A DNA stretch of 64,000 nt from the NCBI GenBank assembly GCA_003550305.1, contig QKYT01000165.1, positions 58,918 through 122,917 of the forward strand, written 5' to 3'. Below the pieces are notes generated by a model that was not told where the DNA came from, did no database searches, and saw only the letters and a list, made by a program, of their open reading frames with translations. A program made the position numbers and the translations under genes. This DNA comes from Glomus cerebriforme. Taxonomy: Eukaryota; Glomeromycota; Glomeromycetes; Glomerales; Glomeraceae. Below, in pieces: positions 59,170-64,000 of the stretch (positions are counted from its first letter, which is position 1; every line of letters begins with the position of its first letter).

Positions 59170-61800
59170 TAATTTTTCTTGATTTCTTCTTGAAGTATTT
59201 ATGACAAAAAATTATTCCAGAAAGAATACAAAAAATTAAGGATTTCGTTAATCAAGCATCCAAAAGTTTCGATCAATAACCCTATGATACTGTAGTAAGG
59301 CCATTCCAGACCATTTTTCGTTTAACATAACCCTCATCCTATTTTTTTTTTTTTTACAAAAAAAAAATTACATATAATTTAGGCCGGAATTAGAAATTTT
59401 CTTTAAATTTTGGCCAAATCCTTAAAGCTTTAAATGATACTTTAATTCCGGCCAAATTAAAGATAATTCTGGCCATAACCACCTTTTTTTTTTGACTTAT
59501 GCAATGATGTTAAAAAATTGGCTTGAAAGGCCTAAATATCGCAAAGTGCGCCCTGTAGTTAACATCGATTTCTAATCCATCATAGGAACTGGTGCATGTA
59601 GAAAGTCTTCGAACCTTTTCTTGATCTGGGCCAGAACTTTTTCTCGACAATATGTACAGTACAATACCTCTTATCAAGATTTTTTGGAATCAACCTAAAC
59701 TGTATTTTGCTTGGAAAACATTATGTAACTCATGGTATAATGTTTATTATGTGACTGTTCAAGCAACAAATTCGCGTTCGCGATCATAAAATAAAATATA
59801 TAACCGAATTTCTACGATTTGACCATGTAGTCATATTTTTTCGAGGTTTTTTCGACGCACATGATTGATTGAATTATTTTGAAAACTAGTTGCGTAACTG
59901 TCATAAGATCAATAGGTGCGACAATCGAGTCCGAATGAAATCCATCAATTCAAATTGCGAAAAAAGCAATTATTCAAAGGAACACCAAGAAGAGCGTGCA
60001 TCAGGAAATGATTTTTTCATCCTCTTTATGACTGCAAAGTGCAAATTGCAATATTGCACTTAAAATGGTCTATTTTATGAACTATTCTGGACCATTGCTG
60101 GTAGAGCATACAAGTCGCTATGGTCAAACCCAACCCCCTTATCAGTAATAAAGTCAATTTTCGTATCATTTCTCTTGGGCAATTCCACAGAGTGAATCAA
60201 AATCATATCATGAACGTGAATGTAAAAATAAAGATACTGATGAATATATCGGAGAATTTTTATTTCCAAAAAGGCATTCACATGATTTCTTGCATTTTGC
60301 CTCGATTTGATTTTTTTAATATTGCATTGGAAATACTTTGGGGAATTTTTGACTATTGATTTTTTCTTGGTAGCATTCCGAAATAGATTGCGCACATAAT
60401 TTTTTATTTGTATCTGTATTAGCAACTCGGGGGAGAATACAATATTTCGTATTTATGTAAGCCTGATTGTAATAAATTCTATTTTTCATGCTTCTTTCAA
60501 GTTGATAAACCAAATTATATAACTAACTATTCAGAGTATGAATGAACCGATTCACAAAAAAAAAAAAAAAAAAAAGAATCATCTGCCTGATTATAAGAAA
60601 AGGTTTTTTTGATCCCTAATCTAAGAGAGTCATATTGTTATATTTTGCTTAACACCATGTTAATAACCTTCTTTAAACCAGTCTAATACAGTATTTTCTG
60701 AAAATCATGATCAGCTTAAATATGTTGTTAGAGGATATCTTTTACAGATATAAATTCAAAGATTATATGGAAGAGGGTAAACCTAGAGAAGATATTTCCC
60801 TTTTAGCAAGAATAGCATATGAATTGTGGTTGGAGAATGTCTCTAGCAGTATACGACATATACGGCAAGTTATGAAGGATCAAAAAGTGATAAAAATCAT
60901 CTCACATATTATATATTCAATTTAATATATTCATATACTGTATAACTTATTCATGTATAATTTATTGGACCTGCATTACATAAATTTACAATTTATTTTT
61001 TCGTAAAGTTCAGAAGACGAGCAATTATGTAATTAATCATTTTAATAAGACTTTAATACTGCAGCTTTTGTATGATAAACCTGTAAATACTACGATCTAA
61101 TTCTGCTGGGATAGATTTGGCCGATTTTAATAACGATTGCTACTGAGGTTGGATGTTAATTCTTTTATAATAATATGTCCACTCTTGTATTTTAATTTTA
61201 TTAATTTGTTTTTACCGTATATATATATTTCTTATTTGTCTTAAATGTTGTTTTTTGGTAGTACAGTATAAAGTAAGTGGATATTGCTTCAATAAAATGA
61301 TAATTTGAATATCTGGTTTATTTCTTTGAATCTTGACAAAATGTTTATTAATTCAGTATGTTTTAAAAGTGAACTAATTATAAATTCGATCCTTTTTAAC
61401 AATATTTGAGTCATAAAAATTTTTGAAAATGAAAAATTAACGGGATGGAGATTATCATTAGGCTTTGGACTTGAAGTACTGTGATTATAATATCTAAACA
61501 ATCACATTATTTTAAATAACGTAATAAACCCAAGGATCATTCTTTATTTGTTTTTATAATATTTCTTGTAATAATTGTCAAAAAAAAAAATAAACTAGTT
61601 CATAAACTGTCTTTGCAGGTATAAATAAATAAACGTCCATTATATTTATTCTAATAAAAAAATTTATATTTATTCTAATAAAAATAAGAACTTTGACAAT
61701 AGCGATTGTATGAGAAAAAGAGTTATATGTGTTATAAGTGGATCGAGCTACAGTATACTTATATATTATATTACCGTATATTAGTTCTAAATTTTAGTTT
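59170..61800. other. Intergenic with scattered remnants
   Basis: Contains the GGCCGGAATTA inverted copies near 59377-59480 and the minus-strand remnant at 60075-60425. A plus-strand 72-codon frame at 60707-60925 (MISLNMLLEDIFYRYKFKDY...) has a real ATG but no recognisable domain. No intact gene supported. Confidence 0.5.
60075..60425 (-). pseudogene. Coding remnant of unknown family
   Basis: About 116 open minus-strand codons without an ATG at the start. The end, MILIHSVELPKRNDTKIDFI followed by TDKGVGFDHSDLYALPAMVQNSS, has the look of real protein (even residue use, LPKRNDTKI-D), and I believe similar tails occur in repeated Rhizophagus proteins, but I cannot name them. The opposite strand is also open over the same bases (60120-60359) and looks random. 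Confidence 0.35.
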
Positions 61801-61804
61801 TATT

Positions 61805-64000
61805 TTACTTACAAAAATATCGAATATAATATTGAAATATAACAATGATAAAAATTAACATAAAAACACTATAATTAATTAAAAATTCTCTTAAAGCATA
61901 ACTATTGTATTGATCTATGAAATCATAAAATTCACTAATCTTCGTTCCACCAGTAAGTTTTAATACAGCTATACCATGTTTAGGTACATCACGTGAGTAG
62001 CTATTATAATAGAAAAAAAAGAAATTAATTTTTGCTAAAATATAGAAAGATAAAAATCGTAAATTACCTGTCATTGTAAACTCCTTTATCTTCATGTTCC
62101 CATAAATCTCTAATTGAAATTTCTCCTTGTATGTTTAGGTGTGTAGTAAAATTTAACTTAATAGTAGTAGTCGATTCAGCCTTATTAAATAATACTAAAA
62201 AAAAATGAAGTTATTAATGTTTATTCAAATGTTTTTTCTTGATAAAAAATGAATGATATATCACATACGAGCCACATGACCGTCAGATAATTCACCGGTC
62301 CAAATATCAAAATACTTCGTACTTTGAACAATATTTACGGATTTTCCTAATGAATCTTGCTAAAGAATATTAAACGATTTAATAATTATTTATATTTTTC
62401 TCTAAAAATTCACAATAAATTACTTACATTAATAGCAATAATTTCAGTATTTTTTACAATTTCTAAGGTATCAGCAGGAGGATTTCTAATCTACTGACAA
62501 ACAAACAGTAAAAAACTTAATCATTATTTTCATCATTTATTTCATTAATTTAACTTACATCAAACCCAAGTAAAAGAGGAGATTTCAAAGCAGCCCATAA
62601 AGAGAAATGACTTTTTTGTTCATCGATAGTTAAGTTGCCATTGCCAACTTGTAACATATCAGGATCATTCCAACCGCCTGGACCTGCATATTGTGTGATT
62701 TTATGATGTTGTTGTAATATATCTATAATTGATGACCATCCTAGTGCAATGTCTCCTGTTGTCCTCCAACTTATAAATTACATAAATTTAGATATGTAAA
62801 AAAATCGAAGAAAAGAGAAATTGATGATGAAATACCTGTTTCCAACCGAATCTGCCCAAAGATAAGGCTGGCTTGTTCTAAAATATATAATAATAATATG
62901 TTAATTAAGAAGGAAAATTATAATATTTAATCGCATTTATCGCATTTACGACAATGAATTACATACCCCCATTCACAAATGCTATAAAATATAGGCCTTC
63001 CAGTCGCTGATCAAAAAATAATGCCGTTAATTATAAATACACATATATTTATTGATACGAATTAATAAATATAATTAATACCATTGAGAGAATCACGCAT
63101 AATCTAAATTATTAAAGAGCATAAATGTATAAAAATCAATATATATTGACTTATTCTCTAACAAAATTTAAATTGCACTACCTCATATCGTCCTTGTTCA
63201 GGTATACTGCCATTGTTACAATTATCATATTTTAAATAGTCAACTCCCCATGATGCGTATGTCATCGCATCTTGATCTTCAAATCCTATAAAAAATAAAA
63301 GTTTTAGATATAAAGTTTTTAAAAAGAATATATAGAAGGACAAAATTACCGAGACTTCCAATTCGTCCAGCACATGTAAGAAATCCTGCATCACTATAAA
63401 TTCCAAATAAAAGTCCTTTTGAATGCGCATAATCTGCTAATGCTATAAAATCAAATGTACATATAATAGATTAAATCTTTAATATATAATTCAAGAAGAA
63501 TATAAACATTGTTTTACCTTTAATTCCACTCGGAAATCTATAGGAATAAAGTTATAATTGAATAATTTACGATTTAAGTTATAAAACTTTCTTTAATATA
63601 ATGAAATAAACTCACGTGGTGTTGCTAGCATGAATATATCCTTGCTCATCTCGTTCACCTTCCCAACAATCATCTAAAATTGAGATAATTTTTTTAAAAT
63701 CTTTAAATAAATTTTATTTTATTTATTTATTTTATTTTATTTTTTTTTTATACCAATATTCAAATATTTGTAACCAATATCTTTTAATCCATATTCAATA
63801 AAGGCATCAGCAATTTGTTTAATTAGGTTCTCGTTAATAGTACAATTAAACTAAAATCAATTGAAATCAATATTATTTTCGAATTAAATTTCAAATGTTT
63901 ATTTTATAATAAATTCTTCACCTTATTCCAACTATTCCATCCCATCGGAGGAGTTCTACCAAGTCCATTATTTAATCCATTTACACCAATAATAACGCAA
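61805..64000 (-). CDS. Alpha-galactosidase, glycoside hydrolase family 27 (5' end beyond window)
   Basis: Hydrolyses terminal alpha-1,6-galactose from melibiose, raffinose-type sugars or galactomannan. At least 14 small exons can be followed downstream from 64000: [13 protein letters not shown] (63922-64000), [10 protein letters not shown] (63754-63850), [18 protein letters not shown] (63616-63673), [25 protein letters not shown], the nucleophile exon [16 protein letters not shown] (63183-63287), [34 protein letters not shown] with the acid/base Asp and [14 protein letters not shown] (about 62560-62768), and the C-terminal beta domain to HGIAVLKL. After that the product continues with a hydrophobic segment ([16 protein letters not shown]) and ends at 61805, suggesting a membrane or GPI-type anchor. 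All catalytic residues seen are present. The signal peptide and start lie beyond the right edge. Confidence 0.9.

Overview
The window looks like nuclear DNA of an arbuscular mycorrhizal fungus, most likely Rhizophagus irregularis or a close relative (Glomeromycotina). It is very AT-rich, has short introns of about 60-120 bases with GTAAGT-like donors, and encodes fungal lineage hallmarks: a BTB-BACK-TLDc protein, Crinkler (CRN) modules, a mitochondrial ribosomal protein, a Golgi-type glutaredoxin and a GH27 alpha-galactosidase. It also carries several families I recognise as heavily repeated in this fungus but with no assigned function. The species assignment rests on family recognition only. 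Three runs of N (10838-11176, 26560-27249, 54090-54804) and scattered single Ns are assembly gaps.

1-17.2 kb is an accessory, decaying block with every recognisable gene on the minus strand. In order it holds a SAM-like fragment, a cysteine-rich tail, a CRN effector gene (P-loop NTPase plus REase-type module), two CP-C..HG zinc-knuckle genes (one with a coiled coil), a second SAM-like gene, an orphan CRN header, two or three unknown remnants, and a very large protein-primed family B DNA polymerase gene of Polinton/linear-plasmid type (9586-17194). Nearly all carry stops or frameshifts. The polymerase gene has been interrupted three times by DNA transposons of three different superfamilies: PIF/Harbinger (3-bp duplication), Mutator-like (9-bp) and hAT (8-bp). 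In each case removing the element plus one target duplication closes the surrounding frame. The hAT copy contains a tandem array in which every unit looks like a micro-exon between splice sites.

17.2-21 kb holds repeat remnants: a Helitron helicase-like fragment and a three-exon gene split by another hAT-like element. 21-31.4 kb is an ordinary gene region: BTB-BACK protein (-), multi-pass membrane protein (-), bL31m (+), BTB-BACK-TLDc protein (+). 31.4-37 kb is AT-rich and gene-poor.

37-44 kb holds two further decayed genes (a protein family repeated in Mucoromycota-type fungi, and a membrane protein with a SAM-like tail) and one unrecognised terminal exon. 47-54 kb holds an intact spliced gene for a helical protein with an apolipoprotein-L-like membrane hairpin and a membrane-anchored glutaredoxin. 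The rest is AT-rich spacer until a many-exon alpha-galactosidase gene that runs off the right edge (61805-64000).

The most interesting material is the minus-strand block at 1-17 kb. It can be read as the carcass of a large polymerase-bearing element or element cluster whose neighbours include CRN effector parts, later used as a landing site by three transposon superfamilies.
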